64,000 nucleotides of DNA from Nocardioides ganghwensis (GCF_014779655.1 NZ_JACXYX010000001.1:124001-188000), one strand, 5' to 3'. Shown: positions 32,794 through 41,884, numbered from the stretch's first letter. Made by a program: numbers and translations. Notes: generated by a model from the letters alone, not told the origin.

Positions 32794-34200
32794 TCAGCGC
32801 ACCCCCGCAGCCTTCTCGAGGGCCTTCAGCTCGTCGTCGAGGTACTGCAGCAGCACCTGCAGGTGCGGGACCGTACGCCGGCAGCCGGTGAGGCCGAAGC
32901 ACATCTTGCCGTCGTAGGAGGTGCAGGTGATGTTGAGCGCCATGCCGTTGATGGGGATCGACAGGGGATAGGTGCCGGTGAGCTTCGCGCCGTTCCAGTA
33001 GTGGGTCGTGCGCGGGCCCGGCACGTTGCTGACGATCAGGTTGTAGGGCGGGCGGACGATGCCCTGCATCCGGAAGATCGGCCCCAGGATGGCCGGCGCC
33101 TGCCCGAGCGCGCTCATCGCGAGGATCTGCGCCGGAGTCATCGCCGACAGGCTCTGCTTGCCGTCCTGCATCGAGCGGTGGATGGCCGCGAGCCGGTCAG
33201 CCGGGTCGGGCAGGTGGGTGCCGAGCTGCACCATCACCGAGCCGACCGCGTTGCCGCCGTCGGAGGACGCGAGCTGCGACTGCTTGGCGTTGAGGCCGAC
33301 CGGCACCATCGAGATCAGCGTCGTCTCGGGCAGCGCGTCGAGGTCGAGCAGGTAGGTCCGCATCGCGCCGCTGACCATCGCCAGCACCACGTCGTTGATG
33401 GTCGTGCCCGTGGCCTTGCCGACCCCGCGCAGGCGCTCGACGGGCCAGTCCTGGGCGGCGAAGCGGCGAGAGCCGGTGATGTTCTGGTTGAGCATGGTGC
33501 GCGGCGCGTAGAGCGACAGCGCGGACGTCTCGTTGCGCACGCTCTTGTTGAGCGTACGGATCAGCGCGCCGGGCATCCCGGCGGCCTCGGACGCGATCGC
33601 GAGGGCCGTACGGACGGTGGCCGCGGAGACGTCGGCCAGCGAGGCGCCGCCGTCGGACGGCAGCTCCTCGCGGGGCGCGCGCGGACGCAGCGCCCACGGG
33701 GCGGGCATGTCGCGCTCGTCGGGGTCGGTCGAGAGCACGCTCGCGAGGAGCCGCATCGCCGAGACACCGTCGACGAGGGCGTGGTGGGTCTTGGTGTACA
33801 TCGCGACCCGGCCGTCGCGCAGGCCCTCGATCACGGTGGCCTCCCACAGCGGGCGCTCCCAGGCCAGGCGGGTGCTGTGCAGCCGCGAGCAGAGCTCGAG
33901 GAGCTCGCGGATCCGGCCCGGCTTGGGCAGCGCGCTGTGGCGCACGTGGTGCTCGATGTCGAACTGCTCGTCGGGCTGCCACACCAGCTGCCCGGCCGTA
34001 CGCGCGGAGCGGTGCGGGTGCTTGAGGAAGAGCGGCGCGACCTGCTCGACGTCGCGCATCTGCTCGTACATCTCGCGGACGTAGCCGCGGCCCGCGCCCT
34101 CGGGCTTCTCGAAGAGCTGGAGCCCGCCGACGTGCATCGGCATGTTGCGGTTCTCGGCGAGGAGGAAGCCGGTCGCCGTCGGGTCGATCGGGTTGACCAC
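32794..34200 (-). CDS. wax ester synthase/diacylglycerol acyltransferase (WS/DGAT)
   Basis: 468 residues from GTG 34200, with GAGGAG 7 bases upstream. The active-site motif HHALVDGVSAMRLL (HHxxxDG) is near residue 140. Other family blocks are GTTINDVVLAMVSGAMRTYL, LISMVPVGLNAK and NLIVSNVPGPR. The enzyme joins acyl-CoA to a fatty alcohol or diacylglycerol, making wax ester or triacylglycerol storage lipid, in line with the acyl-CoA ligase and desaturase genes elsewhere in the window. Longer antisense-spanning frames upstream belong to the next gene and are discounted. Confidence 0.92.
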   Translation of the reverse strand: MVNPIDPTATGFLLAENRNMPMHVGGLQLFEKPEGAGRGYVREMYEQMRDVEQVAPLFLKHPHRSARTAGQLVWQPDEQFDIEHHVRHSALPKPGRIRELLELCSRLHSTRLAWERPLWEATVIEGLRDGRVAMYTKTHHALVDGVSAMRLLASVLSTDPDERDMPAPWALRPRAPREELPSDGGASLADVSAATVRTALAIASEAAGMPGALIRTLNKSVRNETSALSLYAPRTMLNQNITGSRRFAAQDWPVERLRGVGKATGTTINDVVLAMVSGAMRTYLLDLDALPETTLISMVPVGLNAKQSQLASSDGGNAVGSVMVQLGTHLPDPADRLAAIHRSMQDGKQSLSAMTPAQILAMSALGQAPAILGPIFRMQGIVRPPYNLIVSNVPGPRTTHYWNGAKLTGTYPLSIPINGMALNITCTSYDGKMCFGLTGCRRTVPHLQVLLQYLDDELKALEKAAGVR

Positions 34201-34292
34201 TGGTGTTCTCCTCGCGTCCGCCTCGTCCCCATCGGGGGCGTCCGGGCATCCTCTCGTCCCGGTGAGGACAGCCACAAGGGCGCCGCGCGGTC

Positions 34293-35426
34293 TCAGGCCT
34301 CCAGGGAGTGGGCCAGCTCGGCCACGACGGCGTCGACCACCGCGACCAGGTCGCCGCCCGACTCCTTGGCGACGGCGCGCTGCCGCTGGTAGGACGCGCC
34401 GCGGATGGGGATGTCGGCGACGGTGCGGAGCTCGGCTTCGCAGTCCAGGCGCTTCGCGACCGGGGTGAGCTGCTCGAGCAGGTCGTGGAGGTCCTCGGTG
34501 ACCAGGCGCTCGCGGTTGTGGTCGTCGACGATGACGATCGCGTCGAGGCCGTAGCGCGCGGCTCGCCACTTGTTCTCCTGCACCTGCCACGGCGGCATCG
34601 TGGGGAGCGTCTCGCCGGCGGCGAGGCGGGTGTCGAGGTCGACGACCAGGCAGTGCACGAGCGCCGTCAGCGCCGCGAGCTCGCCGATGTCCGACATGCC
34701 GTCGCACACGCGGTGCTCGAGGGTGCCCAGGTGGGGCGCGGGTCGTACGTCCCAGCGCACGTCGGCCATCGAGTCGATGATCCCCGTGGTCGTCTGGTCG
34801 TCGATGCACTTCTCGAACTCGGCCCACGTGTCGAACGCGAACGGCAGCCCGGCGGTCGGCAGCTGCTGGAACATCAGCGCGCGGTTGGAGGCGTATCCGG
34901 TGTCCTGCCCGGCCCAGATCGGCGAGCTCGCCGAGAGCGCGAGCAGGTGGGGGTACGTCGTGAGGATCGAGGACAGGACCGGCATCACCCGGTCGCGCTC
35001 GGGCATCCCGACGTGCACGTGGACGCCCCAGATGAGCATCTGGCGGCCCCACCACTGGGTGCGGTTGATCAGCTCGGCGTAGCGGTGGCCCTCGGTGAGC
35101 TGCTGGTGCGACCAGTCGGCGAAGGGGTGCGAGCCGGCGCCGAGGAGGTCGACCCCCAGCTCGCCGGCCGCGGGCGCGACCACCGCGAGCGTCTCGCGCA
35201 GGTCGGTGACGGCCTCGCCGACGGTGTCGCAGATCCCGGTGACGACCTCGATCGTGTTGCGCAACAGCTCCTTGTGCAGCCGCTGGGGCTCGTCGAGACG
35301 TCCGCCCGCCAGCTCGTGCACCTCGGAGGCGACGCTGACGAGGTCGCGGGTGGTCCGGTCGACGAGCGCGAACTCCCACTCCACGCCGAGCGTGGGCGCC
35401 TGCGACGCGTGGAAGTCGATGCGCAT
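34293..35426 (-). CDS. ybdK: carboxylate-amine ligase, YbdK-type glutamate-cysteine ligase 2 family
   Basis: 377 residues. The N-terminal LGVEWEFALVDRTTRDL with LLRNTIEVVTGICDTV, then GAGSHPFADW and MLIWGVHVHVGMPERDRVMP, are the standard GCS2 blocks. HLGTLEHRVCDGMSDIGE and NKWRAARYGLDA complete the ATP-grasp-like glutamine-synthetase fold. Members show weak glutamate-cysteine ligase activity; the physiological role in mycothiol producers is unclear. TAGACT sits six bases before the ATG. Its 3' end is 93 bases before the WS/DGAT start on the same strand. Confidence 0.9.
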   Translation of the reverse strand: MRIDFHASQAPTLGVEWEFALVDRTTRDLVSVASEVHELAGGRLDEPQRLHKELLRNTIEVVTGICDTVGEAVTDLRETLAVVAPAAGELGVDLLGAGSHPFADWSHQQLTEGHRYAELINRTQWWGRQMLIWGVHVHVGMPERDRVMPVLSSILTTYPHLLALSASSPIWAGQDTGYASNRALMFQQLPTAGLPFAFDTWAEFEKCIDDQTTTGIIDSMADVRWDVRPAPHLGTLEHRVCDGMSDIGELAALTALVHCLVVDLDTRLAAGETLPTMPPWQVQENKWRAARYGLDAIVIVDDHNRERLVTEDLHDLLEQLTPVAKRLDCEAELRTVADIPIRGASYQRQRAVAKESGGDLVAVVDAVVAELAHSLEA

Positions 35427-35432
35427 GCGTCG

Positions 35433-35438
35433 AGTCTA
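35433..35438 (-). promoter_or_regulatory. leaderless-type -10 hexamer TAGACT
   Basis: On the minus strand TAGACT, six bases (cgacgc), then ATG 35426. Confidence 0.5.
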
Positions 35439-35505
35439 GGGACGCGCCCCCGACGAGGGCTCACCCCTGTGACGGCGCCGCTCGCGGCGGTGCCACCATG
35501 GCCCG

Positions 35506-36894
35506 GTGGACGAGCACGACGACCCCGACCAGGACGCCGAGCAGCAGGCGGAGCGGGCCCGCGAGGTCCACCTCACGATGGACCTGTGCCTGCGGATCGG
35601 CGAGATGCTGCTGTCGTCGGGAGCCGGCGCGGCCGACGTGACCGCGACCATGCGGTCCGTGGCCGACCACCTCGGCCTGCGGCAGGCCGAGATCGACGTG
35701 ACCTTCACCGCGCTGTCGATGAGCCACCAGCGCTCGGTCGACGACGTGCCGACGCTGATGATGCGCCACGTCCGGCAGCGCGACATCGACTACGAGGACC
35801 TGACCGCGGTCGACCACCTCGTCCGCGACGTGCTGACCGACCGGGCCGACCTCTACCTCGCGCGCACGCGCATGGCCACCATCGTCTCGCTCGGCCACGC
35901 GTTCCCCCGCTGGGCGGTCACCATCGCGTGGATGGTGATGGCCGCGTCCGTCGGCGTCTTCCTCGGCGGCGGGCCCGTCGTCTCGGTCGTGGCCGCGGTC
36001 GCCGCCGCGCTGATCGACCGCGTGCAGATCGTGCTGGCCCGGCGCCGGCTGCCGTTCTTCTACCTCCAGGTCGCCGGCGGCGCGATCGCCACGCTGCTGG
36101 CGGCGGGTGTCGCGGCCACCCCGATCGACGTCGACCCCTCGCTGGTCGTGACCGCCAACATCATCATGCTGCTGGCCGGCATCGGCCTGATGGGCGCGGT
36201 GCAGGACGCGCTCACCGGCTTCTACCTGACCTCGAGCGCCCGACTCATCGAGGCGATGATGGCCACCGCCGGCATCATCGCCGGCGTCGCACTGGGCATC
36301 TCGGTCGCCGACGGCGTCGGCCTCGAGCTCGGGCAGCTGGTGCCCGGTGCGTACGGCATCTCCGACCTCCCCGGCGTGCTGGGCGGCGCAGCGGTGGCGG
36401 CGGCCGCCTTCAGCGTCGCGTCGTACGCCCCCCGCCGCGCGGTGCTGCCGGTCGCCCTCGTCACGGCCGTCGCGTCGGGCATCTCGCAGGCCGTCACGGT
36501 CGCCGGCTTCGGCCGGGCCGCCGCGGCCGGGGCGGCGGCGTTCTTCATCGGCCTCGTCGCCTACGCCGTCGCCGGACGGGTACGGGTCCCGCCGCTGGTC
36601 GTGGCCGTGCCGGCGATCGTGCCGTTCCTGCCCGGCCTGTCGATCTACCGCGGCCTGACGTTCCTGGCCGACGGCGGCTTCTTCGTCTCGCAGGGCATCC
36701 TCGCGCTGATGACCGCGATCTCGGTCGCGATCGCGCTCGCCTCGGGGGTGATCCTGGGCGAGTACGTCGCCCAGCCCCTCAAGCGCGAGGCGCGCAAGCT
36801 CGAGAGCCGCCTCGCCGGCCCCCGCCTGGTCGGGCCGTTCCGGGCGATGACCCGCGCCGAGCGGCGGGCGCTCAGGAAGCAGTCAGTCGACTGA
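35506..36894 (+). CDS. thrE: threonine/serine exporter, ThrE family
   Basis: 462 residues. The soluble N-terminal part has LCLRIGEMLLSSGAGAADVT and MRSVADHLGLRQAEIDVTFT, the conserved ThrE N-terminal domain. About ten membrane segments follow, including NIIMLLAGIGLMGAVQDALT and VPPLVVAVPAIVPFLPGLSI, typical of the fused two-part (COG2966 plus COG3610) exporters. It exports threonine or serine, driven by the membrane potential, in the Corynebacterium family member. GTG start. The 3' end overlaps the convergent DUF402 gene by 23 bases. Confidence 0.88.
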   Translation: MDEHDDPDQDAEQQAERAREVHLTMDLCLRIGEMLLSSGAGAADVTATMRSVADHLGLRQAEIDVTFTALSMSHQRSVDDVPTLMMRHVRQRDIDYEDLTAVDHLVRDVLTDRADLYLARTRMATIVSLGHAFPRWAVTIAWMVMAASVGVFLGGGPVVSVVAAVAAALIDRVQIVLARRRLPFFYLQVAGGAIATLLAAGVAATPIDVDPSLVVTANIIMLLAGIGLMGAVQDALTGFYLTSSARLIEAMMATAGIIAGVALGISVADGVGLELGQLVPGAYGISDLPGVLGGAAVAAAAFSVASYAPRRAVLPVALVTAVASGISQAVTVAGFGRAAAAGAAAFFIGLVAYAVAGRVRVPPLVVAVPAIVPFLPGLSIYRGLTFLADGGFFVSQGILALMTAISVAIALASGVILGEYVAQPLKREARKLESRLAGPRLVGPFRAMTRAERRALRKQSVD

Positions 36895-37441
36895 GGACCT
36901 CGAGCCAGCGGCGGTGCGTGCCGTCGTACGGCGGCAGGCCGGCGCGTACGGCGGCGACGAGCTGGTCGCAGGAGGACTGCGCGCTGGCGACCACCTCGGC
37001 CGGGTAGCCGAAGGCGACCTGGTGCTCGGCGAACTCGTCCTCGTCGTCGACGAACACCTCGCCGGGGCCGGCGGGTGGTTCGTCCCAGGGAGCCGACTCG
37101 ACCGGCGGGAGCGGGTCTGGCAGGCGGATCACGTCGAGGTCGAGGTCGATCGCCCTCAGCACGCGCCCGTCCCAGGCCGCGGGCGTCGTCACGTCGATGT
37201 AGAGGTCGCACCAGATGCCGGGCGCCTGGAACGTGGGCAGGTGCCACCGGTCGGGCTGGACGAGCGTCACGGCGTCGACCGCGGAGTGGAAGTGGTGCCC
37301 GGGGCGCTGGTTGTGGGTGCCCTGCGGGAAGCCGAGCCACTCGCCGTGCTCGTCGGCCCCGAGGTGGATGCCGGTGAACTGCCAGTGCGGCCGGTCGCCC
37401 CACTTCGTCATCTCGCAGCGGATCGGGGTCCCGGGCTCCAT
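36872..37441 (-). CDS. DUF402 domain protein
   Basis: 189 residues. MTKWGDRPHWQFTGIHLGAD opens a beta barrel. IWCDLYIDVTTPAAWDGRVL, AIDLDLDVIRLPDP and DEDEFAEHQVAFGYPAEVV are the classic DUF402 (FomD-like) strands with their acidic residues. FomD hydrolyses a nucleotidyl phosphonate; other DUF402 proteins are nucleotide phosphatases or regulators, so a nucleotide-binding hydrolase is plausible. TAGGTT six bases before the ATG suggests leaderless transcription. Confidence 0.85.
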   Translation of the reverse strand: MEPGTPIRCEMTKWGDRPHWQFTGIHLGADEHGEWLGFPQGTHNQRPGHHFHSAVDAVTLVQPDRWHLPTFQAPGIWCDLYIDVTTPAAWDGRVLRAIDLDLDVIRLPDPLPPVESAPWDEPPAGPGEVFVDDEDEFAEHQVAFGYPAEVVASAQSSCDQLVAAVRAGLPPYDGTHRRWLEVLSRLTAS

Positions 37442-37447
37442 GCGCCC

Positions 37448-37453
37448 AACCTA
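37448..37453 (-). promoter_or_regulatory. leaderless-type -10 hexamer TAGGTT
   Basis: On the minus strand TAGGTT, six bases (gggcgc), then ATG 37441. The 32-bp repeat array begins only 4 bases beyond the hexamer, so the array lies where upstream promoter elements would be. Confidence 0.5.
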
Positions 37454-37456
37454 GGC

Positions 37457-37552
37457 GACCGGGCAGTTGGTGACGCAGGGAGCGCGCCGACCGGGCAGTT
37501 GGTGACGCAGGGAGCGCGCCGACCGGGCAGTTGGTGACGCAGGGAGCGCGCC
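37457..37552 (+). repeat. array A: three perfect tandem copies of a 32-bp unit
   Basis: Each unit starts gaccgggcagttggtgac and ends gggagcgcgcc. Copies are at 37457-37488, 37489-37520 and 37521-37552, with no differences. The first 12 bases are shared, apart from one base, with the reverse complement of array B. Confidence 0.95.
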
Positions 37553-37682
37553 GACCGGGCACTTACGGGGGAGGAAGTGCCCGGTCGGCGGGTCTGGTGG
37601 GGGAGGAAGTGCCCGGTCAGCGGGTCTGGTGGGGGAGGAAGTGCCCGGTCGGCGGGTCTGGTGGGGGAGGAAGTGCCCGGTC
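37553..37682 (-). repeat. array B: hairpin plus three 32-bp tandem copies facing array A
   Basis: gaccgggcactt (37553-37564) pairs perfectly with aagtgcccggtc (37575-37586). Then follow 32-bp copies at 37587-37618, 37619-37650 and 37651-37682, each ending ggaagtgcccggtc and differing only at the first base (G or A). The last copy contains part of the stop codon of the SDR gene (37681-37683). Read on the minus strand, the unit begins gaccgggcactt, like array A. Confidence 0.93.
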
Positions 37683-38526
37683 AGCGCAGGGGCATGCGGG
37701 AGGTGACGCGCGCGACCACGTCCTGGTAGCGCGCCCCGGCGAGCTTGGCGAAGTGGTGGATGACGTGGGCGTCGATGCCGGCGAGCACGCGGGCCTTCCC
37801 GGCGAGGGCGCCGTCGAGGATGATCTCGGCGGCCCGCTCGGGCGACATCCGGGCGAGCTTCTTCTCGAAGAGCGCGTCGATGGCGGCGCCGTCGAGGCCG
37901 GCCGCCTTGCGGCCGTGGCGGCTGATGCCCGTACGGATGCCGCCGGGGTGCACGCAGGTGACGGTCACCGGGTGGCCGGCGACGAGCATCTCTCCGCGGA
38001 TCGCCTCGGTGAGCCCGCGCACGGCGTACTTCGTGGCGTTGTAGGCCGACTGGCCAGGCACCGAGACCAGCCCGAACAGCGAGGAGATGTTGACCAGGGC
38101 GCCGTCGCCGCTGGCGATCAGGTGCGGCAGGAACTCCTTGGATCCGTGGACCACGCCGTGGAAGTTGATGCCGACGATCCAGTCGAGGTCCTCGTAGGAC
38201 AGCTCGGTGAAGTCGCCCGTGGCGGTCACGCCGGCGTTGTTGACGACGAGGTTGACCCGGCCGAACTCCTCCACGACGCCGTCGGCCCAGGCCGCGACGG
38301 CGGCCCGGTCGGAGACGTCGACCACGTCGTGGCGCACCTTCGGGGTCTGGGCCGAGACCCCGGCCTGCTCGACGAGCCGTACGGTCTCCGCCAGCCCGTC
38401 GGCGTCCCAGTCGGACAGCGCGAGGAGCGCGCCGCCACGGGCGCTGCGGAGGGCGAGGGCGCGGCCGATGCCGGACCCGGCGCCGGTGATCACGACGACC
38501 TTGTCGCGGAGGGTGGTCAGGCTCAT
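37681..38526 (-). CDS. short-chain dehydrogenase/reductase
   Basis: 281 residues from ATG 38526; a GTG three codons upstream is the alternative. VVVITGAGSGIGRALAL is the Rossmann motif, NNAGVTATG follows, catalytic Ser is in LVNISSLFGL and YNATKYAV holds Tyr/Lys. Asp after beta-2 (LALSDWDAD) suggests NAD. C-terminal KLARMSPERAAEIILDGALA is common in mycobacterial SDRs acting on lipids or acetoin-like substrates. A dyad-like gtaaacgagagttac just upstream may be a regulator site. The stop codon lies in the 32-bp repeat array. Confidence 0.87.
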   Translation of the reverse strand: MSLTTLRDKVVVITGAGSGIGRALALRSARGGALLALSDWDADGLAETVRLVEQAGVSAQTPKVRHDVVDVSDRAAVAAWADGVVEEFGRVNLVVNNAGVTATGDFTELSYEDLDWIVGINFHGVVHGSKEFLPHLIASGDGALVNISSLFGLVSVPGQSAYNATKYAVRGLTEAIRGEMLVAGHPVTVTCVHPGGIRTGISRHGRKAAGLDGAAIDALFEKKLARMSPERAAEIILDGALAGKARVLAGIDAHVIHHFAKLAGARYQDVVARVTSRMPLR

Positions 38527-38547
38527 GGCAGTCACTGTAACTCTCGT

Positions 38548-39942
38548 TTACGGATGTGGGGAGGGCAGCGCCACGGTGATCGTGGTGTCCCCCGGGGAGC
38601 TGGTCAGCTCCACCGAGCCGCCGTGGGCGGCCACGATGGCCTGGACGAGGGAGAGCCCGAGGCCGGCACCGCCCCGCGTACGGGCCACGTCGCCGCGGGT
38701 GAACCGCTCGAACGCGTGGGGCGCCAGGTCGGGCGCGAAGCCGGGGCCGTCGTCGTGGACGGTGAAGCCCTCGGGGGTCGCGGTGACCGTGACGGTCGAG
38801 CCGGCCGGCGTGTGCGTACGGGCGTTGGTGAGCAGGTTGGTGACCACCTGGTGCAGCCGCGCCTCGTCGCCGGTCACCGTGATCGGCTCGTCCGGCAGGG
38901 ACAGCCGCCACGAGCGCTCCGCGTCGACGACGCGGGCGTCGTCGACGGCCTCGAGGAGCAGCCGGGACAGGTCGACCGGCCCGCGCTCGAGCGGGCGGCC
39001 GGAGTCGAGCCGGGCGAGCAGCAGCAGGTCCTCGACCAGGGCGGTCATCCGCGCCGACTCGGTCTCGACCTTGTCGAGGGCGGTGCCGCTGGTCTCGGGT
39101 CGGTGGCGGGCCAGCTCGGTGTAGCCCGCGATGGTGGCCAGCGGCGTACGCAGCTCGTGCGAGGCGTCGGCGACGAACTGCCGCACCTGCTGCTCGCTGC
39201 GGTGGCGCTGGCCCAGGGAGTCCTCGACGTGGTCGAGCATCGCGTTGAGCGCCGAACCGACCTGGCCGATCTCGGTACGCTCGTCGGTGAGCCGGTCGGG
39301 CACCCGCTCGGCCATCTCGATGTCGCCGGACGCCAGCGGCAGCTCGGCGACGCGGTGCGCGGTGGCCGCGACCTCGCGCAGCGGCGCCAGCTGGCGGCGT
39401 ACGACCCAGGTGCCGACGCCGGCGGCGCCGAGCACGCCGAGGAGCAGGAAGGCCGCCTCCGCGGCGAGCAGCGAGGCGACGGCGTCGTCGAGGTCGTCGG
39501 TCGACTGGCCGATGACCAGCAGCCCCTGGTTGGTGTCGACGGCGGTGACGCGGTAGCTGCCACGGCCCACCCGGACGTCGTGGACGCGGCCGTCGACGGG
39601 GACCGAGGCCAGCTCGGACACCTCGTCGGCGTCGAGCTCGTCGCCGTCGTCGCCGCGGTTGCCGAGGATGTAGCCGTCGTCGAGGTCGGGCAGCGCCACG
39701 AGCGTGCCGGGGGGCTGGTTGCCGATGTCGATGACGCCACCACCGGGTCCCGGGCGAGGTCCGGGGCCCTCGGTGCGACGGATCGAGGCGAGCACCGACT
39801 CGTTCAGCTTGTCGGAGAGGTGGTCGCGCATCGCCAGCGTGGTCGCGGCGCCGATCAGGGTCGCCGCCACAGCCACGAGCAGCACCGCCACCGCGACGAG
39901 GCGCGCGGTGAGGGTGAGCGGGCGGAGCCGGGGGAGCCGCAT
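38548..39942 (-). CDS. sensor histidine kinase, two-component system
   Basis: 464 residues. TM1 is LVAVAVLLVAVAATLIGA (about 14-34). A Pro/Gly-rich extracytoplasmic sensor of about 125 residues follows, then TM2 FLLLGVLGAAGVGTWVV (about 160-178). After a HAMP linker, FVADASHELRTPLATIAGY carries the phospho-accepting His; TNLLTNARTHTP is the N box and DDGPGFAPDL with GGAGLGLSLV the G boxes. Its ATG shares one base with the response regulator stop (39942), so the pair is co-translated. TcrY/TrcS-like; the signal is unknown. Confidence 0.92.
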   Translation of the reverse strand: MRLPRLRPLTLTARLVAVAVLLVAVAATLIGAATTLAMRDHLSDKLNESVLASIRRTEGPGPRPGPGGGVIDIGNQPPGTLVALPDLDDGYILGNRGDDGDELDADEVSELASVPVDGRVHDVRVGRGSYRVTAVDTNQGLLVIGQSTDDLDDAVASLLAAEAAFLLLGVLGAAGVGTWVVRRQLAPLREVAATAHRVAELPLASGDIEMAERVPDRLTDERTEIGQVGSALNAMLDHVEDSLGQRHRSEQQVRQFVADASHELRTPLATIAGYTELARHRPETSGTALDKVETESARMTALVEDLLLLARLDSGRPLERGPVDLSRLLLEAVDDARVVDAERSWRLSLPDEPITVTGDEARLHQVVTNLLTNARTHTPAGSTVTVTATPEGFTVHDDGPGFAPDLAPHAFERFTRGDVARTRGGAGLGLSLVQAIVAAHGGSVELTSSPGDTTITVALPSPHP

Positions 39943-40667
39943 CAGGGGGCCGGCTTCAGGACGTAGCCCGCGCCGCGCATCGTGTGGATCATCGGCTCGC
40001 GCCCGGCGTCGACCTTCTTGCGCAGGTAGGAGATGTAGAGCTCGACGACGTTGGCCTGCCCGCCGAAGTCGTACTGCCAGACCCGGTCGAGGATCTGCGC
40101 CTTGCTCAGCACCCGCCGGGGGTTGCGCATGAGGAAGCGGAGCAGCTCGAACTCGGTCGCCGTCAGCGTGATCTCGTCGCCGCCGCGGTGCACCTCGTGG
40201 CTGTCCTCGTCGAGGGTGAGGTCGCCGACGACCAGGACGTTGCCGGCGTCGGCCAGCGCCGCGGTGCCGCCGCGGCGGATCAGCCCGCGCAGCCGGGCCA
40301 CGACCTCCTCCAGCGAGAACGGCTTGGTGACGTAGTCGTCGCCGCCCGCGGTGAGGCCGGCGATCCGGTCCTCGACGGCGTCCTTGGCGGTGAGGAAGAG
40401 GACGGGCACGTCGCTGCCGTCGGCACGCATCCGGCGCAGCACCTCGAGGCCGTCGAAGTCCGGCAGCATGATGTCGAGCACGACCGCGTCGGGGCGGAAG
40501 TCGCGCGCGGCCGCGACTGCGTCGGTGCCGCTGTGCGCCATCCGGAGGTCCCAGCCCTCGTAGCGCAGCGCCATCGCGAGGAGCTCGGCGATGTTGACCT
40601 CGTCGTCGACGACGAGGACGCGTACGGGGGAACCGTCGGCCCGGGTCAGCTGCTGCACGGGCAGCAT
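39942..40667 (-). CDS. OmpR-family response regulator
   Basis: 241 residues from ATG 40667. The receiver domain has VLVVDDEVNIAEL (acidic pair), VVLDIMLPDFDG (phospho-accepting Asp), LFLTAKD (Thr) and GGDDYVTKPFS (Lys). The C-terminal winged helix includes LTATEFELLRFLMRNPRRVL and VELYISYLRKKVD. It pairs with the downstream kinase (overlapping stop/start). It resembles the TcrX/TrcR branch. Likely autoregulated; targets unknown. Confidence 0.93.
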   Translation of the reverse strand: MLPVQQLTRADGSPVRVLVVDDEVNIAELLAMALRYEGWDLRMAHSGTDAVAAARDFRPDAVVLDIMLPDFDGLEVLRRMRADGSDVPVLFLTAKDAVEDRIAGLTAGGDDYVTKPFSLEEVVARLRGLIRRGGTAALADAGNVLVVGDLTLDEDSHEVHRGGDEITLTATEFELLRFLMRNPRRVLSKAQILDRVWQYDFGGQANVVELYISYLRKKVDAGREPMIHTMRGAGYVLKPAP

Positions 40668-40714
40668 CCTGCCGCGGATTCCTGTGTGGTTGCTGTGCGA
40701 ACCCTGTCCCTCTC

Positions 40715-41884
40715 CTACTCGCCCGCCGAGGAGTTGAGCCGGGCCGCCTGCTTCGTCAGGTGGGTGCGCTCGGCGAGGTTCGTCGCGAGGGCGGCGGCCT
40801 CGGCGTAGAGCTGCGCGGCCGTCGCGAGGTCCCCGGACTTCTCGTGGAGGTACGCCGCGGCTGCACGGTGCCGTGGCAGGTCCGGGTCGACGTCGGCGAG
40901 CGCCGCGAGACCGGCCCGGGCGCCGTCGGCCTCGCCCACGGCGACGGCGCGGTTGAGGCGTACGACGGGGCTGTCGGTCAGCGCCAGCAGCTCGTCGTAC
41001 CACTGGACGACCTGCACCCAGTCGGTCTCCCCGGTGCTCGGTGCGTCGGCGTGCAGCGCGGCGATGGCCGCCTGGAGCTGGTACTCGCCACGCTGCTGCC
41101 GGGCGAGCGCGGCCTGCAGGACGTCCACCCCCTCCTGCACGAGCGTGGTGTCCCAGAGGCTGCGGTCCTGCTCGGACAGCGGGACCAGGGTGCCGTCGGC
41201 GCGGGTGCGGGCCGGCCGCCGCGCGTGGTGCAGCAGCATCAGCGCCAGCAGGCCCTCGGTCTCGGGGTCCTGGCCGTCGGGGCCGGCCAGGGTCGCGAGC
41301 TGGCGGGTCAGCCGGATCGCCTCGGCGGCGAGGTCGACATCGCCGGAGTAGCCCTCGTTGAAGACGAGGTAGAGCACCCGCCGCACCGTCGCGAGGTCGC
41401 CCGGGCGGTCGAAGGACGCCGTCGACACGGTCCTCTTGGCGCGACTGATGCGCTGCGCCATCGTGGCCTCGGGCACGAGGTAGGCCTCGGCGACCTGCCT
41501 GGTCGTCAAGCCCGCCACCGCGCGCAGGGTCAGGGCCACGGCGGAGGCCGGCGTGAGCGCGGGGTGCGCGCACAGGAAGAAGACCTGCAGCGTGTCGTCG
41601 GCGTCCTGCGTCGGGCCGGGGTCGGGCTCGAGCTCTGTCGCGACCTCTCGTCGCTGTCGCGCGGACTCCGAGCGCACGACGTCGAGGAACCGCCGCCACG
41701 CGACCGTGACCAGCCAGCCCTTGGGGTCGCGGGGCGGGTCGTGCGGCCAGGACCGCACCGCCTCGACGAGCGCCTCCTGGACGGCGTCCTCGGCCGCCGC
41801 GAAGTCGGCTCCGCGGCGGACGAGGACACCGATCACCGACGGCACGAGCGAGCGGAGCGTCGCCTCGTCGAAGGGGCCGGTCAC
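40715..41884 (-). CDS. ECF42-type RNA polymerase sigma factor
   Basis: 389 residues, GTG start. Region 2 covers residues about 10-75 (DFAAAEDAVQEALVEAVRSW with GWLVTVAWRRFLDVVRS). Region 4 covers about 110-160 (LTLRAVAGLTTRQVAEAYLV with EATMAQRISRAKR). A long C-terminal helical extension of about 210 residues with TPR-like repeats, starting at LYLVFNEGYSGD, is the mark of the ECF42/DUF6596 group. It starts 8 bases after the stop of a DGPF protein gene, the usual ECF42 partner. No anti-sigma factor is present, as expected; control is thought to work through the extension and the DGPF protein. Confidence 0.9.
   Translation of the reverse strand: MTGPFDEATLRSLVPSVIGVLVRRGADFAAAEDAVQEALVEAVRSWPHDPPRDPKGWLVTVAWRRFLDVVRSESARQRREVATELEPDPGPTQDADDTLQVFFLCAHPALTPASAVALTLRAVAGLTTRQVAEAYLVPEATMAQRISRAKRTVSTASFDRPGDLATVRRVLYLVFNEGYSGDVDLAAEAIRLTRQLATLAGPDGQDPETEGLLALMLLHHARRPARTRADGTLVPLSEQDRSLWDTTLVQEGVDVLQAALARQQRGEYQLQAAIAALHADAPSTGETDWVQVVQWYDELLALTDSPVVRLNRAVAVGEADGARAGLAALADVDPDLPRHRAAAAYLHEKSGDLATAAQLYAEAAALATNLAERTHLTKQAARLNSSAGE

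Noticed and set aside
37457..37682. Possible CRISPR array (regular 32-base period)
   Set aside because: There are no unique spacers; each period is an identical copy of the whole unit, orientation reverses midway, and no cas genes are present.
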